DNA of 64,000 nt from Massospora cicadina (Eukaryota; Entomophthoromycota; Entomophthoromycetes; Entomophthorales; Entomophthoraceae). Under the pieces are notes generated by a model. It ran no database searches. It saw only the letters and a program-made list of their open reading frames with translations, and was not told the DNA's origin. The stretch covers positions 1 to 64,000 of the forward strand of contig JAKSZP010007904.1 in NCBI GenBank assembly GCA_022478985.1, given 5' to 3'. This document shows, one piece after another, positions 1 to 10,386 of this stretch. The position numbers and the translations under genes are program-made. How positions within the stretch are numbered: position 1 is the stretch's first letter; each line of letters starts with the position of its first letter.

Positions 1-30
1 TTGATTTCCGCTCCTTTAAGGGGTATTTCG

Positions 31-82
31 GCCTTGGTATCTGTTCTGAGGCCAAGGCAATGGCAGCATCTTAGCTGCCATT
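31..82. other. Two tandem hairpins
   Basis: Two perfect inverted repeats stand side by side. A 7-bp stem (gccttgg/ccaaggc) spans 31-58. A 9-bp stem (aatggcagc/gctgccatt) with a 6-nt loop spans 59-82, followed by a T-rich run. They lie upstream of the family A coding region. Function is unknown; a structured 5' UTR is one possibility. A bacterial terminator makes no sense in this context. Confidence 0.4.
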
Positions 83-139
83 TGTTTTTAAGAAAATTCC
101 AATCCTACTGTTTGCACCCGGCCCCCAGATGAGGTCACT

Positions 140-1407
140 TTGGTGGTCCAGTATGATGGGTTGCCCTACCACCTTTCCCCTAAACGCCTCCACCATGAGC
201 TCACAGAGGGTTTAACCATTTATGGCGCTGACTCCCTGTTGCAATTTGTGGTTCCAAATGAATCAGATCATTTTTCAGGGCTTTGCGCCTTTGCAACAAT
301 CACCCACTTTATCACAACACCCACCTCACGATTCCCCCTTGAACGGTGATCAAATCCGCCCTTGATCACCCATTATGGGCACGTTCAAGAACAGCTACGC
401 CATCTGCCCTTTGTGCTTTTTGCCTGATCACTCAAAGTGCAAGTGCCCCATGGCTTCCAACTCCGCTTCTTCCGCCACTCCTCCCTTCAGTGTTGGTTCA
501 GCAGCTGGTTCAGCTCAATTTTTTGAATGGGGCTTATTCCTCCCGCCCCCAACCTCAGCAAATTCTGGCACCACTTCCAAAGCAGCAGCCAATCTAAATT
601 TAAAAAAGAATTATAAAATTTGAAAAAATTGACTGGATTATGGAATCCTGAATCAATGGCTGCCTCAGTTTCAGCTGAGCTGCCATGATCAACAGTATGT
701 GACCAATCAGCTCCTGCCACTGCCCCAATTCCGGAGGCTGGCCCAGTGTTTGCTGAATCCAATCCATTCAAAGCTCTCTAATGGTAAGATGAGGATGAAC
801 GGCCGTACCATGTTAAGCTGGATTTTGCTTAAGATTAATTTTTTCCAATCCTCCCAAATTGTGGCTCCGCCATTTTCACCCTCAAAATGGGTTTCCCATT
901 TATAAAAGTATTAATAAACTGGCAGTTAAGGCTGCAGCTTTCCCTTCCAGCACCCTACTTCACCAGCAACTTCATAGGGCGATGGTGCCCCTTGTTGAGG
1001 GTAGTCCTATCCCCAATTTTCCCCATGTTTTTAAGAAGATGCAAAATCTGAAATTAAGGAGCTCACTTTTGGTGTGAGCTACGCTTGCATCAATGTGGCA
1101 AAAACTTCTCTTTTTTACTCTAAGTATCCCAAAACCCACCGGCGCATCAAGTCTTTCACTTATGTACCTGCTCTCATCACTTTCACATAGCATCAACTTG
1201 CTCAACACATTGAGGCAATGGACAACACTGACCTCATAAAAAAAGAAAACCCACAACTATACCTCTTTATGCCCCATGTCGCTGATGCTCCCACCCCTTT
1301 GCTGTCCGCCATGGTCCACCAGCTAAAGCGGCTGCTGGATAAAAGTTTCCCAAAGCATCCTTACCTTCTGATATGGATTCCTAGGCTGTTAGCTGAGTTG
1401 CCATAGA
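140..1407 (+). pseudogene. ORF1-like protein of family A (broken)
   Basis: Decayed coding region spread over several frames. Near 150-250 there is a segment resembling the ORF1 of the LINEs in this window: an 'EGLTIYGADSLLQF' stretch against 'DGLAIYGEIQSFEM' in LINE-1. A zinc knuckle of the form C-X2-C-X4-H-X4-C follows at about 405-446. A C-terminal domain of unknown function lies at about 1020-1350; its cleaner homologue is at 59715-59998. Role inferred from position and zinc knuckle: nucleic-acid binding in a retrotransposon particle. Stops and frameshifts make it non-functional. The start at 140 is the first ATG of the recognisable segment, not a proven start. Confidence 0.6.
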
Positions 1408-1502
1408 GTTTTTTTTCTAATATTTCCTTTGTTTGTCCCAATTGCAAATAAAAATGCGTGGCAGCTCCCCCTTTTGGGTTGGGCACCGCTAGTGCTAAAA
1501 AA

Positions 1503-1740
1503 GGCATATAGATGTAGCTTTGGGAAAACTGATGGGTATATGTGCTGTGACCTTTATGGGTAAATATTTTGATGTTATCCCCCAATCAAGCAACCTATGA
1601 AATCCACCTGAGGCAAGTGGTGGAGCATTTTGAGGGTAGCGAACCTTAAACTGAAAATCAGCAAATGTGAGTTTTTTAATTCCCAGGTCACCGTCCTAAA
1701 TACATTTTATTCTGACAAAGGCCACATTTAACTACAGATA
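1503..1740 (+). pseudogene. Chromovirus RT, C-terminal part
   Basis: In shifting frames the sequence reads like the segment just after the catalytic YxDD motif: a histidine-rich helix ('IHLRQVVEHFEGS') followed by 'LKISKCEFFNSQV', the usual 'K.SKCEF' motif of Ty3/gypsy RTs. The catalytic palm itself is missing because the family A element ends right before this point. Confidence 0.7.
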
Positions 1741-1744
1741 AGGA

Positions 1745-2340
1745 GAATGCAATTCGCTAGTGGCCCACCCCAGCTTCAGTTAAATATTGTGGAGCTTTTT
1801 TGTGACTTGCAAGTTCCTTAAAAAAGTTCACACTTGATCTTTCTGAGGCAGCGGAGTTTTTGTATAAAAAGAGTGGTGCTAAGGTTCTCCAGTGGTCCTC
1901 CGCCTTAGAGGATGCCTTCTAAGCAGTAATACTTACTCTGCTGTCCACGTCTGTACTTCACCATGTGGACCCTACGAGGGAGTTTATAGTTGCTACTGAT
2001 GCGTCCAACTTCGTTATAACTGCTGCACTATTGAAGAAGGTGGGAGATGGAGCTGAACATCTTGTGAGGTATTTTATTGGTAAAAGTCCCTGGCTGAAAT
2101 GAATTACACTGTTTATGACAAAGAACTTCTGGTGGTATTGGGAAACTCTGTCTTATTGGCGTCATCAATTTGCATAGTTCTTCCCAACCATTCTGCGTTC
2201 ATACTGATCACCATACCCTTCTGTACTACCACGCCCCTCATGACCTGACCCCACGGCAAACCTGCTGCCATGTACATTAACCCAATTTGTGTTCTCTTAT
2301 GAGTTTACAAAGTACAAGGAGATCGTTGGCTGATGCACTA
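1745..2340 (+). pseudogene. Chromovirus RNase H domain
   Basis: Begins with the RT connection segment ('WPTPASVK', then 'SEAAEFLYKKSGAKVLQWS'). It continues into RNase H with the first catalytic aspartate in 'FIVATDASNFVITAALLK' (about 1985-2040) and the 'MNYTVYDKELLVVL' motif near 2098-2140. There are several stops and at least two frameshifts. The family role is to remove RNA from the RNA:DNA hybrid during reverse transcription. Confidence 0.75.
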
Positions 2341-2639
2341 AGTTGGAACCTCCTTTATCTATTTATCAAATGGTGGCAAATTTGCACAATACCCACTTGG
2401 TGATTCCATCAAGTTAAATTATATCCAAGCAGCCCTCCACCTTTGCATGCATTCCATTGCCTGCTTCTATGGATAATGTGAAAGTATATGATATGTTTGG
2501 AAAGAATGCCCTTTCTCAACCTTTTTCAGCAAAATATAATATGGTACTATCCAAGAGCAAGTTAAATCAAGAAGATATCACCAGGGTTACCATGTAAATG
2601 AAGGGATGGTGTGGTTTTAGGAACGCTTATGGGTATTTT

Positions 2640-3720
2640 TGAGACCACTCCGCCCAGAAATATATAAAGACCACCATGACTAAATTACTGTTGGACACCT
2701 CAGTAGGGCGAAGACCATGGAACTTATTTTCTGCACGTATAATTAAAAGGATTGGCTATACAGGTTGTCAGTATTGTAGGAGACCTCATCTGAATTAAGA
2801 ATAAGCCAAATTTCCAGCCTCTCGTGGGGTTGTTAGTACCTGGTTAAAAGGCAGAGGTCCCATGAACATACCTATTGTTTGATTTTATCATATGGCTACC
2901 TGATTCTGAGGGCTATGATGCTATTATGGTATTGCTGGACCAGTTTACAAAGTTCGCCCATTTCATTCTTAGTAGCACTACAGTAACATTAGTGGAGATG
3001 GCTAGGCTTATTGTTTCTCATGTTTTTCCCTCCATGGGGTTCCCCAGGAGATTATCAGTGTCCATGGGCCCCAGTTCACATCTTTGTTTGGTAGAAATTA
3101 TGCAAAATGGTCAGAATCGTCCATGCCGCTCTGTCGCCTACCACCCCTAATCAGATGGGCAGACATAACGAGTGAACCAGTGCCTGAAGAAATTTTTTGT
3201 GTTACACTACAGCCGGCCATTTTAATTGGACTTCCCATCTTACTCTGGCTCAGTTGAGTTCTAACAACGCCCAGCATGCCTCCATTGAATGCTCTCCCTT
3301 CTTCGCCAAATAAGGTTTACTCTTATTAAAATATAGAACTCAGCGGTGAATCCAAGGTGGAATCTGTGGTGGAAATTGCCAAGTCCATCATGAAAATACA
3401 TCAAAGGGTCAACATTAATTTGGAGGCCTCCACGAAAGTATAAATAGAAAAAGCAAATGAGAATAGGCGGGTAAGGCCAGCATACAAGGAAGGAGATGTC
3501 ATAATGCTAAATGCTAGACTTATCCCAATCAAGAGACAATGCAGAAAACTAAGCCCAAAGAGGATAAGACCTTACCACATTGTCATAAAGGCGGGTTACG
3601 CATCAAAAGTTGGATCTCCACTCATCGTTTTTTATCTTTTGTTGTGTTCCATGAGAAGAAGTTGTCCTTGTTTGAGGATCCACTTGAGACTCCAAAGGCA
3701 TACCTTATGGAAGGGACCCC
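2640..3720 (+). pseudogene. Chromovirus integrase
   Basis: The zinc-binding region shows a surviving C-X2-C ('CQYCRRP', about 2773). The catalytic core begins at 2878 with 'DFIIWLPDSEGYDAIMVLLDQF', the standard first-Asp block of Ty3/gypsy integrases; 'VHGPQFTS' near 3063 corresponds to the second Asp block with D changed to H. The C-terminal part (about 3360-3600) keeps 'ANENRRVRPAYKEGDVIML' and a degraded GPY-like segment. Many stops. The product would have joined cDNA to host chromatin. Confidence 0.75.
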
Positions 3721-3722
3721 TT

Positions 3723-3873
3723 GAATGAGAGGTAGAGGAGGTGTTAGCCTCTTGACATGCAAAAAGTAGACTGGAGTTCCTGGTATCATGGAAAGGGTTT
3801 GATGTAGCAGAGAACATCTGGGTCCCATTATGTGACTGTGTTCATGCCCAAAACCTCATTGATGCTTTCATGA
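3723..3873 (+). pseudogene. Chromodomain of the chromovirus integrase
   Basis: About 50 codons in one frame with two stops match a chromodomain: 'EVEEVLAS' start, central 'LEFLVSWKGFDVAENIW' with the conserved W-K-G and E-N-x-W, and the helix 'NLIDAF'. In chromoviruses this module recognises methylated histone tails and steers integration to heterochromatin. It is placed directly after integrase, as expected. One of its stops can be derived from CGA by a C-to-T change. Confidence 0.85.
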
Positions 3874-4001
3874 GCGTTTCCCCAATGCAGAAGGTCCCAA
3901 GCCAAAAACAACTGTCATCGCCGTAAATCTTCTCCTACCCACAAGAACTTTTCTTGCTGAAGCCCGTGGAGGTGGGGTGGAGCCCCAACAGAATGGGATA
4001 G

Positions 4002-4923
4002 TAATATCATGGTTAAATGACATAATAATAGGGCCATATTGCAAAAATAAAGCAGAGCGTGAATAGATCAAGAGTAACAGGCTAATGATTTAGCCTGGCC
4101 TGAAGCAAACCATGGACTAAAGCTGGATAAGGGCAAAATATGCACTTTGGTTCTGGGGGTACTCATGATGGGCAAGGGGGCGTTAAATCCTCATCCTTGT
4201 GGTGCACTAGTTACTTGTTAAGTGACTATGTGACATTACATTTACTGAAAAAAAGGGCTTTAAATCACGTTCAGGTTATCATATTGTTAAGTTTGCAGAA
4301 TCAATTTCAGTCATTTACCCAAGTGCAAGTGTAATTGAGACATAGTACCACAAAGGATGGTGGTTTATGATTATTGGTTGGAGGGCGCAGTAGGTTGACC
4401 AATGGAAAGTGATACTACTGATTTTGTTTAAGTAGTGTTTCACAACCAACCTTCTTTGTTAAATGTCTGGCTATAATAATTTTCATTCATTTTTATTTAA
4501 ATAACTTTGTATATTTGGTACTTTTTACTGATCTCATGGAGAGCAGAGATAACGGAGTTTGTGCAAACCACTCCCTAGTTCCTTTGGGAACCATCCTCCT
4601 CTGCGGTGCCCTGCTTTCATTATAATTAGTGGTTTGTTTCTGGTTTATGAGCAGGGGCCTTCCACACCAACTCTCTGGGAATGGGAGAATTATAGACATA
4701 CTCTGATAGGGTCTAAAACTTAATTTTAGACAGTTTTTTGTATTTTGACCTAAGTTCCTACAATAAAAACAATTGGTTTGAAATCGTCAGACTGATCAAT
4801 ACAATGGCCAGAGGGATGAGATAAATTTTTCTTCATGGAGATGGCCTAGGATTGTGGGTCAGGAGGCTTCCGCAGCATTTAGTTTGGTTTTAAAAGAGAT
4901 GGCGCATCAAAAGAGATAATTTA
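4002..4923. other. Intergenic stretch, possible decayed LTR
   Basis: No coding segment recognised. The beginning could be the 3' LTR of the chromovirus, because it follows a purine-rich tract, but no partner LTR is in the window to prove it. Short frames here have no family-like features. Confidence 0.35.
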
Positions 4924-5091
4924 TCATATGGTTATATCATTATCATTGTTCAGTACTGGTATTAGAACCCTATACTCGTCCGTGTAGGGATTGCAGTAAT
5001 GGCAGAAGGAGATCTGGGAGGCAAAGTCAATTTTGATGTTGGCCTCAAATAGCATCTTCTCTTTCAAAAAATGTTTAGCCAACGTTTGAAT
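4924..5091 (-). pseudogene. Gypsy H gag fragment, downstream of LINE-1
   Basis: Minus-strand reading continues the coding segment interrupted at 10409 by LINE-1. It carries a Lys/Glu-rich helical stretch and a C-X2-C pair ('SFCHYCNPY') of a decayed zinc knuckle. It joins to 10409-11339 across the LINE target-site duplication. Assignment to gag rests on the zinc motif and the distance from the primer-binding site at 11340. Confidence 0.45.
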
Positions 5092-5113
5092 AGTTTTATC
5101 TCTATTCAAATTA
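5092..5113. repeat. Target-site duplication of LINE-1 (3' side)
   Basis: A 22-bp sequence containing 'tctattcaaatta' that recurs at 10387-10408 with 20 of 22 bases matching. It marks the 3' end of the minus-strand LINE. Confidence 0.85.
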
Positions 5114-5288
5114 AATTTAAATTTATTGCGGGGAAGGCTGACCATGGGACGGACACTTCTGAATATGACTCAGACGAGACAAAACTCATTACCAGGTGAG
5201 GCACCCCAGAGAAGCGATGCTATCTCTTGTTGCCAGCGGGAACGCCACTTATGGGGAGGGGAGGGAACGTGTGTAGGGGGCGTAGCCA

Positions 5289-6584
5289 CTATTGAGCACG
5301 TGTGGAGGAAGGGGTCTGATTTGATGAACCAGACTGGGAACCAGGAGGAGACCAGCTGCCGGCGACGTGGTGGAAGATATCCAAACATCCACGCTTGAAA
5401 GTGATCCACCAAATGAGACCGGAATCTGTGGACAGCTTCAGGGAGGGTGGGGATGGATCCGGCGATGGCATCCAAGACAATCGTGTGGATAGTCCACATG
5501 GCGATTGCAACCACCAGAGCACGAAGGGAGGGTGGGAGGGGGAGGCCATTGATGAAGCAAACATATCTCTTGACAGACTGAAGGGATGTGTTTGATCCTG
5601 GCCTAGCAGACGTTGGACTTCGCGCCATATCACTTTAGAGGTGGGGTACTTCTCCAGGCGGTGAAACAGCGTTCCATACTGGCCACACACGACACAGGAT
5701 GAGTGTAAAGCATTAGAGCGCTCAGCTGTACGATACACCCGCCTCAGGCAGCGCCACACATGGGAACGGACTTGAGGCAGCAACAGAGGATGGTGTGCGT
5801 ATTTCCAGATAGTTTTTTGGGTCTCAGTGGAATAAGGGATGTCCATCATGTCCAGGTAGTCCACCCTGGATAGGACTTGGGGTCGAATGGGGATCACGCC
5901 ATCACGGATGGGTAGCCCCTGTACCTCTTGTGTGAACTGAGGAGAGGGGCGGCCTCTTTGGGTTGTATGTCCACTAATACGAATTCTCCACTCTGCGCTT
6001 CGCATGGAGAGTAGGATTCGTTTGTAGTGGGTTTTTGTCCCGTGAGGACCTGTGGCTGATGTGTGTGATGCCAGGTATTTCATCAGGGAGTGGGGGTTTG
6101 ATGGGTTGTTGAGGCCCAAGGCTCGGGAGAAGTTGGAGCGGGCCGCGCGGGACCAGTGTTGGGATGGGAGTGTAGGAGCAGTGACGGCTGCAATCCAGGT
6201 GCCTAGGATCTTGGCGGCATGGGCTTTGAAGTCAAGTAAGCCCATGCCTCCATGATGATGAGGGCCAAACATGGCCTCTAGCCGTACTGGTGGAGGGCGG
6301 CCTGACCAAAGCCAACCTTGTAGCAAAGCATACAGAGATTTGAAGAAGCTTGGGGAGAAGGGGATGGCGTGGGCTCTAAACCAGACTTTGGATAGGAGCA
6401 TAGAGTTGGCAAGAACAACCCTGCCAGTGAGGGTAGTAGGGTGGGCTCTGAGAGAGGCGATTCGCTTCGTCACGTTGTCCAGTATATGGCACTCCATTAC
6501 TGCTGACACGTATCCTCCTGCCTCCAACCACACGCCCAGATGGCGTACCGGTCCTATGGTAGGTCGCGGCACAAAGGGGAGCAC
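5289..6584 (-). other. Thumb, connection and zinc-ribbon-like region of LINE-1 ORF2
   Basis: A 431-codon frame following RT. It has 'VRHLGVWLEAGG' (the 'LG..L' thumb block), a Trp-rich connection ('LQGWLWSGRPPP', 'GGMGLLDF') and 'HVWRCLRR', followed by 'CVVCGQYGTLFHRLEKYPTSK' around 5640-5700. The last part matches the C-X2-C...H pattern found after RT in plant and fungal L1-like elements. The frame is lost near 5500, and the terminal helical segment continues in another frame to 5170 ('AMWTIHTIVLDAI'). Confidence 0.75.
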
Positions 6585-7543
6585 CAGTGGAGCGGTGTGT
6601 TTTGAGTTAGTAAGGCGTGGACTTGGGCGAGCAGCTGGGCTGGGTTGGGAACTACTTGCTGGGGCCCAGCGGTTCTGAAACTGACCAAGGAGGATGATTT
6701 CTCTTTGGAGGCGTTCAGTGCTGCGTTGCTTACCCAGGAATATTCCTGGATGAGGGCTTCAAGCGCACGTGCATCTTTATTATTAGACACCCCCACCACG
6801 CAATCATCTGCAAATGCCATCATCTTGACTGGGGTTTGGCCTGGCACATGGACCCCAGTGAGTTGGGCATTCACATTTCGCAGTAGTGGGTCAAGGCTGA
6901 AGTTGTATAAGAGTGGGCTCAGGGGGTCCCCTTGTCGCAGGCCCCTTTGAGGATGGACTACATCCGTTAGGAAACCTGGGCCGCGCACAGCCATTGTTGC
7001 AGATTCTGTGAGCAGCATCACCCAGTTAATGAAGCGGGGAGGTAGGCGGAATTGTTGGAGGCAGGCCCTAAGGTATTCCCAGTTTACTCTATCATAGGCC
7101 TTTTGTTGGTCCAAGAATACAAGTGCCCCAGAGGCTGTGGATTGACACACATTAGCCACAGAGTGCACATTATCCCAAATCGACCTTCTGGGGATGAAAC
7201 CGAATTGTTCTGGAGAGATGGTGGCAGATGCTACAGTCCCTAAACGGTTAGCCATGATTTTTGTTAAAATTTTGGTGTCTGTGTTTGTTAGAGAAATGGG
7301 GCGCCAGTTGGCTAAGTCTAGCCTGTCCCCTTTCTTTAAGAGTGTGACTGTAAAAGCCTCATGTCCTCCTGGTAGGAGGCGCGTTTCCAACAGGCTTTGG
7401 TTGAGTGAGGCTAGCAGCAAGGGGGATATGTATTTAAAATATTTTTTGTAGAACTCATATGGAATGCCATCTGGGCCTGGGCATTTTTGGTTTGGCGCAC
7501 CGCGAATGGTAGTCCATAATTCGTTTGGAGTAATTAAATTCAT
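6554..7543 (-). other. Reverse transcriptase domain of LINE-1 ORF2
   Basis: A 329-codon open stretch with all RT blocks: 'LANWRPISL' (residues 78-85), 'FGFIPRRSIWDNV' (114-126), block A 'FLDQQKAYDRV' (143-153), block B 'RGLRQGDPLSPLLY' (200-213) and catalytic 'FADD' (244-247). The fingers and palm resemble L1-clade RTs. It overlaps the preceding frame as TAATG at 7543. LINE-2 shows a continuous frame here, so this is a frameshift and not a true restart. Confidence 0.9.
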
Positions 7544-8189
7544 TATTTCCGGGTATCAGAAAATGGTGCGGATATGAGCTCTGTTGAGAAATTCCGCCAT
7601 TTCGGCTGGCTGAATTGGTTCAGCTCAGTATAACTCGGAGTAATATCTTTGCGTTTCGATTGCCACTTTGGCCAGTGTGTCCACAATTGAATTATCCGAT
7701 CTTCGCACCTGTGTGCAGGCCACACTCTGGCATGGTGTGAAAAATTTTTTGAAGAAGTATGCGGTGCACTTGTCACTTTTAGTGATGCGTGTGGCCCTGT
7801 ATTGGACACAAACCCAATGTTTGTGTTGCCTTTCAAGTGCGTTGAGGTGTGCTGCTGCCTCCACCCACTTCTGGCCCCATGCAGGGCTATATCCTGAGGC
7901 TGGAATGTTGGACTCCAAGTGTGCCAATTCTGCCAGCGCGCGCGATATAACCACCAATGTGGCTCGTGAGCGTCTGGATGAGAGATGGCGATAGTGGCAG
8001 ATGGTGTCTTTTTTGAAAGTTGCCCATGTGGAAATGGGGTCTGCGCAAAATGGTGCAACAAATGTTTTGCCAAAGTTGCCTCTTCCACCCATGTGGAAAA
8101 TCCTGGCAACGCAAGCTCTGGGGGGCGGATTTTGCACCAATGTGGGGCCTTTACAACTGTGATGGGTAAGTGGTATGTTATCAAGACTA

Positions 8190-8849
8190 GTCGGTGGTTG
8201 GAGAATTCCATTTTCATTGTTTTGAAGTGGGAGATGTGGGGTTGGAATTTCGCCGGCACTAGAATAAGGTCAATGCGGATCATGGACCTTAATTGGCCAT
8301 TGTGGATGTGGGGATGCATCATGTTTTTGAGCAGTGGGGCATGTTGCGGCAGTGCATCCATTAACCCAAGGGTGGCTTTTAGAACACGTAGTTCTACGTG
8401 ACCCTGTGGGGCGTGGGGTGAGAGTGGCCACCGGTCCGTTGGTGAGGTTAGCCAACAGTTCATGTCACCGATTAGGAAAGAATCGGGGGGTAGCGGGAGG
8501 GATTTGACCGACGAGAAAAATTCCCAACACTCTTGTGCACCGTTTGGGGCGTAAATGTTGACAATTGTGTGTGCAACATCGGCCCAAGAGAAGGTGATGA
8601 CGAGCACTCGGTCATTTAGGAATGTTTCTGAAGATGTAAATTTGAAAAAATTGTTTTTCTGAATTAGCACCCCACAGTGCTTCGACCAAAAGGATAGGGA
8701 TGGTAGGAGCATTGTTTTCCAAGCATCCTCGGAACCTCATGGACAGTGGGTTTCCTGGATGGCCAGGATATCCACAGGTAAATTATTTTGTAAAAAACTC
8801 AGTTTCCTAGCCTGGGACAGGGAGGCCTTGAGTCCGGTGATATTCAGCA
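8190..8849 (-). other. APE-type endonuclease domain of LINE-1 ORF2
   Basis: Motifs in order: N in 'LNITGLK', catalytic Glu in 'QETHC', 'VNIYAPNG', 'GDMNCW' (about 8452-8469) and 'RIDLIL'. The final motif, normally S-D-H, reads S-N-H ('FSNHRLVL'), so the last catalytic Asp is lost. LINE-2 keeps the Asp but has S-D-N instead. The ancestor therefore probably had S-D-H. Confidence 0.85.
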
Positions 8850-8880
8850 TCCCTAGAGTGAAGGTTTCCCCCTTTGCACC

Positions 8881-10296
8881 TTAGGTGTGAGGGGGTGGGC
8901 CCCCTGGCCCACCAGCCTCTTCCAGGTCCCCACGGGCTTTCACAGCAGCGCGGGTATTAGCAGCAACACTATCGGGGTTTTTGTTAATTTTTGTGGAAAG
9001 AGTCGCATTGGCTTTGGCCTTCGCTTTTTGTTTTCCCAACGTCGGACAAATTTTTTGCGGTGCGGATAAGTTTGGTGCACCGTCGAGTGGGGCAAAAAAA
9101 ATTTTTTCAGTTGGGATAGGTTCCAAGTTGGTTTCAACCGAGGCTTGGGTGCAGCGATTGGGTGAGATCGAATCTCCCATCGGATCCTCAGATTGAGTGG
9201 CCCATTCAGCTTGGGCCTCCCAATCTGATTGGGTGATGGATTCCCGAGTTGCTTCTGCCGCGAAGGTCTCCATGTCCTCCTGGTGTTGTGAGTGTGGGAT
9301 GGTGGTGGTGACCTTGGCCGCTTCCTTGGCCGCAGTCCTATGGGCCTGCTTGGCCTTCTTCCACTCCTGTGGGGAGATGGGCTTTACCAATAGGTAGCAG
9401 CCTTGTGCTCCCCACGGGAAAGCCTCTTTGGTGCTTGCGGTTGGTTCATAGTGTGCCTCTCCGCTGGCCATGGCCGCCGAGGGGTGCTCTTGGAATATAA
9501 CGCCCTCTTTAATGGGGCACGCGTGTGCCTTATGGCCGAACGCGTCACAGTGGGTGTAAATGGGGGGCGCGCTGTCCACGGTTACCCGGAACAGGTGGGT
9601 GGTGTGCCCTGTGATGTCAATAAAGGTGGAGTGCGGGATCTGGGTTAGGTCCTTCACGATCTCCTCAGATGGGGTCAGAACTGCGATGGGTTTGCCGGTG
9701 CACAGGTGTGGCATCAGCGTGAAACATTGCATTTCGAAAGATTGTATTTCGCCATATATGGCGAGACCATCTTTCAGGTGTTGCTCCAAAATGTCACGTT
9801 TTACCGTAGTAGGCAAAAAGTCAAACGTGAGGAAAATTTGGTTCAATTTTGTCCATCTGGTGCGTTTAGTTTCGACGACCCGTTGCCCTTCAGGGAGGTC
9901 AACCACTATGCGCACCACTGCAGCCTCGTCTGCTGCTATTTTGCTTTCATAACCTAGGTCCAGCCAACCGCGTGACATGGAGTGAGGTGCAACGTACACT
10001 GCAGTCGGGAAAATTTTGTGTACATCTTCACAAAATTTTTCCCATAGGGCCATGTTTTGGATATCCAGATACACACGGACTCCAAATTCCACTGACGAAA
10101 GTGGCTGGGAATGTGGCGTATTGATGTACTGGTTGCATCGTGCTTGCCACATGAGTATCTCCGGGGAAATTGTGACTGCCAGTTTTTTTAAATTTTTTTC
10201 TATTCCGCTGGATTCTCCAGGGCGTTTTTGAACGTTAGAGGCTGCGGGCCTTCCGCCTGCTCCTCTTGCTTTGCTTGCCCAACTGCTCCCAGACAT
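8881..10296 (-). CDS. LINE-1 ORF1 protein
   Basis: The only long intact frame in the window: 471 codons, ATG at 10296, 31 nt before ORF2. Role known for the family: RNA binding and RNP formation. N-terminus 'MSGSSWASKARGAGG' is basic and Ser/Gly-rich. A folded region (about 60-250) includes 'MALWEKFCEDVHKIFP' and 'LPTTVKRDILEQHLKDGLAIYG', similar to the structured ORF1 domain of L1-like elements. A zinc knuckle lies near residues 247-260 but reads Y-X2-C-X4-H-X4-C. LINE-2 has Cys at the first position, so this copy lost one ligand. The C-terminus is Lys/Ala-rich and acidic. Possibly still translated but impaired. Confidence 0.88.
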   Translation of the reverse strand: MSGSSWASKARGAGGRPAASNVQKRPGESSGIEKNLKKLAVTISPEILMWQARCNQYINTPHSQPLSSVEFGVRVYLDIQNMALWEKFCEDVHKIFPTAVYVAPHSMSRGWLDLGYESKIAADEAAVVRIVVDLPEGQRVVETKRTRWTKLNQIFLTFDFLPTTVKRDILEQHLKDGLAIYGEIQSFEMQCFTLMPHLCTGKPIAVLTPSEEIVKDLTQIPHSTFIDITGHTTHLFRVTVDSAPPIYTHCDAFGHKAHACPIKEGVIFQEHPSAAMASGEAHYEPTASTKEAFPWGAQGCYLLVKPISPQEWKKAKQAHRTAAKEAAKVTTTIPHSQHQEDMETFAAEATRESITQSDWEAQAEWATQSEDPMGDSISPNRCTQASVETNLEPIPTEKIFFAPLDGAPNLSAPQKICPTLGKQKAKAKANATLSTKINKNPDSVAANTRAAVKARGDLEEAGGPGGPPPHT

Positions 10297-10386
10297 GGGC
10301 GCAGACTAATCCCCTCTATGAGATTATCAAACTAGATTAAGTCTTGAATTGAATGGGTTGCAAAAGTGTTTGCAACGAGAAAGAAA

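Larger units (their letters stand above)
1..1502 (+). mobile_element. Family A LINE-like element, copy 1
   Basis: Longest copy of a family seen four times here (also 22117-22292, 23967-25254 minus, 59621-60184). All copies share the 3' end: a 'ctgttagctgag' motif, an AATAAA-like signal near 1447, a 'gctccccctttt' block and a terminal 'agtgctaaaaaa'. The others are 5'-truncated to different points, which is typical of target-primed reverse transcription. The 5' end here is at or before the window edge, so its TSD cannot be checked. It encodes an ORF1-like protein with a zinc knuckle and no endonuclease or RT. It interrupts a chromovirus RT, which resumes at 1503. Confidence 0.75.
1503..4001 (+). 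mobile_element. Chromovirus (Ty3/gypsy) fragment with chromodomain
   Basis: The 3' part of a pol polyprotein in the order RT C-terminus, RNase H, integrase, chromodomain. This order and the C-terminal chromodomain define chromoviruses. The 5' part was displaced by the family A insertion and lies outside the window. Many stops and frameshifts show an old, dead copy. A G-rich tract (about 3965-3985) followed by 'taatatcatgg' near 4001 resembles a polypurine tract and LTR start, but I could not find a matching second LTR. Confidence 0.8.
5167..8849 (-). pseudogene. LINE-1 ORF2: endonuclease-reverse transcriptase
   Basis: Starts with ATG at 8849, 31 nt after the ORF1 stop, at 'MLNITGLKASLSQARKL', the opening of APE-type endonucleases. 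It runs through endonuclease, RT, thumb/connection and a Cys/His C-terminal region, ending near 5167. Breaks: a TGA near 8738 after 'QETHCP', a frame change near 8060-8110, TAA near 7623, TGA near 7560, a frame change at about 6554-6584 and another near 5500-5600. LINE-2 reads through several of these positions, so they are damage in this copy. The protein would nick target DNA and copy the element RNA there. Confidence 0.88.
5114..10386 (-). mobile_element. LINE-1: full-length L1-like non-LTR retrotransposon
   Basis: A 5.27-kb element with 5' UTR, ORF1, ORF2 (endonuclease, RT, C-terminal zinc region) and an A/T-rich 3' end, bounded by 22-bp target-site duplications. ORF1 is open; ORF2 has two or three stops and about three frameshifts. 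It is the best-preserved element in the window and visibly richer in CpG than the related LINE-2 at 16441-21641, which shares both ends and both ORFs. It inserted into the gag region of gypsy H. Confidence 0.93.

Noticed and set aside
59..90. Hairpin plus T-run resembling a rho-independent terminator.
   Set aside because: The context is eukaryotic retrotransposon sequence; bacterial-type termination is not expected.
8385..8402. Short palindrome around 'cacgtagttctacgtg'.
   Set aside because: It lies within the LINE-1 ORF2 coding sequence and is explained by codons; no sign of function.
5395..9952. Numerous plus-strand ORFs of 60-135 codons opposite LINE-1.
   Set aside because: They are shadows of the GC-richer minus-strand ORF1/ORF2, with no domain features of their own.
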